DNA of 7,116 nt from Pseudomonadales bacterium (GTDB lineage: Bacteria; Pseudomonadota; Gammaproteobacteria; Pseudomonadales; Azotimanducaceae): positions 1 to 7,116 of the forward strand of contig JAPKEK010000102.1 in NCBI GenBank assembly GCA_028822125.1. The letters are read 5' to 3'. The position numbers and the translations under genes are program-made. Of this stretch, positions 6,555 through 7,116 are shown in pieces (the stretch's first letter is position 1; each line of letters opens with the position of its first letter). The notes beneath the pieces were generated by a model. The model was not told where the DNA came from. It made no database searches and was given only the letters and a program-made list of their open reading frames with translations.

Positions 6555-7116
6555 TCAGAACTCAGAAATGAGCACACCTGCCATTTCTGCTTCTTCGATC
6601 ATTAACGAGAAGCCTTTATTATCCAGATCGGTCTGTTCAAAGCGAACCAGCATGAATTCATATTCCGGCGCCATCCAGAGGGTAGTAGAACGATCCCCTG
6701 CACTGTTGCTGCGCCTGATCTTCCAGGTATTGAGCTGGCCTAATTTGGTTGTTAGAAGTTCCTCGCCGACTATTTCAAACTGGTACTCTTTTATTCGACT
6801 TTCATCCATGATGGTGTAATTGAGGCTGTTGGGTTGCTTGTTATGGCGGGATGCCTTGAGAAGGTCTGCCTGGAGCTGGAATTGATAAAGGAGCTTGTCC
6901 GAGGTGGCAAGGCCTGGTTTTAGAGGGTATTGAGTGTTTTTTAACAGGTCGGTTACTATTCTGCCTGACCAGTCAAAATCCAGATTTATCTTTTTGTTTT
7001 TACCCAGACCGGTGCGCTGGTAACGGTACGCCTGAGGTTGGGCAATGCCATCCTTAAATAGAAAAGCAGAGCTTTCTTCTATGGTTGCAAACAGGCTTTT
7101 TGCAGAAGATTTCAAC
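6555..7116 (-). CDS. DUF3108 domain protein, C-terminal part (cut by window edge)
   Basis: The frame is open from the window edge to the TGA at 6555-6557, leaving 186 residues. The first visible codon of the frame is TTG (7115-7113). It is probably an internal leucine and not the start, because the family has about 230-250 residues and an N-terminal signal peptide that would lie outside the window. The visible part shows the family pattern: a SSAFLFKDGIAQPQAYRYQR strand region, GLGKNKKINLDFDW, then SDKLLYQFQLQADLL, YTIMDESRIKEYQFEIVGEE, and WMAPEYEFMLVRFEQTD near the end. DUF3108 proteins are predicted periplasmic beta-rich proteins of unknown function. In several proteobacteria they sit beside purN/purM, but nothing here tests that. 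The gene converges on dcd with a 3-bp gap, and no hairpin-plus-T-run terminator is visible between them. Confidence 0.85.
   Translation of the reverse strand, partial: LKSSAKSLFATIEESSAFLFKDGIAQPQAYRYQRTGLGKNKKINLDFDWSGRIVTDLLKNTQYPLKPGLATSDKLLYQFQLQADLLKASRHNKQPNSLNYTIMDESRIKEYQFEIVGEELLTTKLGQLNTWKIRRSNSAGDRSTTLWMAPEYEFMLVRFEQTDLDNKGFSLMIEEAEMAGVLISEF

Noticed and set aside
6545..6580. Inverted repeat CTGAATTTCAG between dcd and the convergent gene as a bidirectional terminator
   Set aside because: The arms are separated by one base, so they cannot form a hairpin, and there is no T-run on either side.
7113..7115. TTG at 7115 as the start codon of the DUF3108 gene
   Set aside because: The family is longer and has a signal peptide, which is missing here. 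The frame stays open to the edge, so the gene most likely continues outside the window.

Overview
The window looks like gammaproteobacterial chromosome, probably from a pseudomonad-like or marine relative. This rests on three things: the gene set and order (dcd, an Mrp/ApbC ATPase, metG, rnf genes), the Pseudomonas-type 188-residue Dcd (as recalled, not searched), and the long MetG with a tetracysteine zinc knuckle and a C-terminal tRNA-binding domain. No RNA genes, insertion sequences, CRISPR arrays or integrase sites were seen. Coding density is very high.

Layout. On the minus strand, read right to left from about 4894, there is a tightly packed run: metG (4894-2873), rnfA (2859-2281), an rnfB-like gene (2284-1388), rnfD (1391-441) and the first 148 codons of rnfG (444-1, cut by the window edge). 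The gap between metG and rnfA is 13 nt. Each later junction is a 4-nt stop/start overlap (GTGA or ATGA), so translational coupling in one operon is likely. On the plus strand, divergent from metG across a 203-bp gap, lie an Mrp/ApbC-type P-loop ATPase (5098-5934) and dcd (5985-6551). A DUF3108-type gene, cut by the right edge, converges on dcd with a 3-bp gap (6555-7116, minus).

Main point. The Rnf operon is not canonical. Normally rnfC, which encodes the NADH/FMN-binding peripheral subunit, sits between rnfB and rnfD. Here rnfC is absent. The rnfB-like gene is 298 codons rather than about 190, and its extra C-terminal part matches the C-terminal two-cluster ferredoxin domain and charged tail of RnfC. 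The product is therefore an RnfB::RnfC(C-terminal) chimera with motifs for five [4Fe-4S] clusters, and the NuoF-like NADH-binding and SLBB parts of RnfC are gone from the locus. RnfA keeps the cysteines for the intramembrane iron-sulfur centre, RnfD keeps its covalent-FMN SGAT threonine, and the visible part of RnfG is normal. The membrane electron wire therefore looks intact while the NADH module is missing. This suggests a reduced Rnf that exchanges electrons with a ferredoxin, flavodoxin or unknown partner instead of NADH, or one with an NADH module encoded elsewhere. RnfD starts about 14 residues later than E. coli RsxD, and an in-frame stop fixes that start. A second reduced protein is the Mrp homologue, which lacks the N-terminal MIP18/DUF59 domain.

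How the genes relate. Mrp/ApbC proteins carry or insert Fe-S clusters, and the Rnf proteins here are unusually cluster-rich, so the neighbourhood is functionally plausible. The same grouping near metG and dcd is, as far as I recall, ancestral in Pseudomonas-type genomes and need not mean a functional link. MetG and Dcd are housekeeping enzymes.
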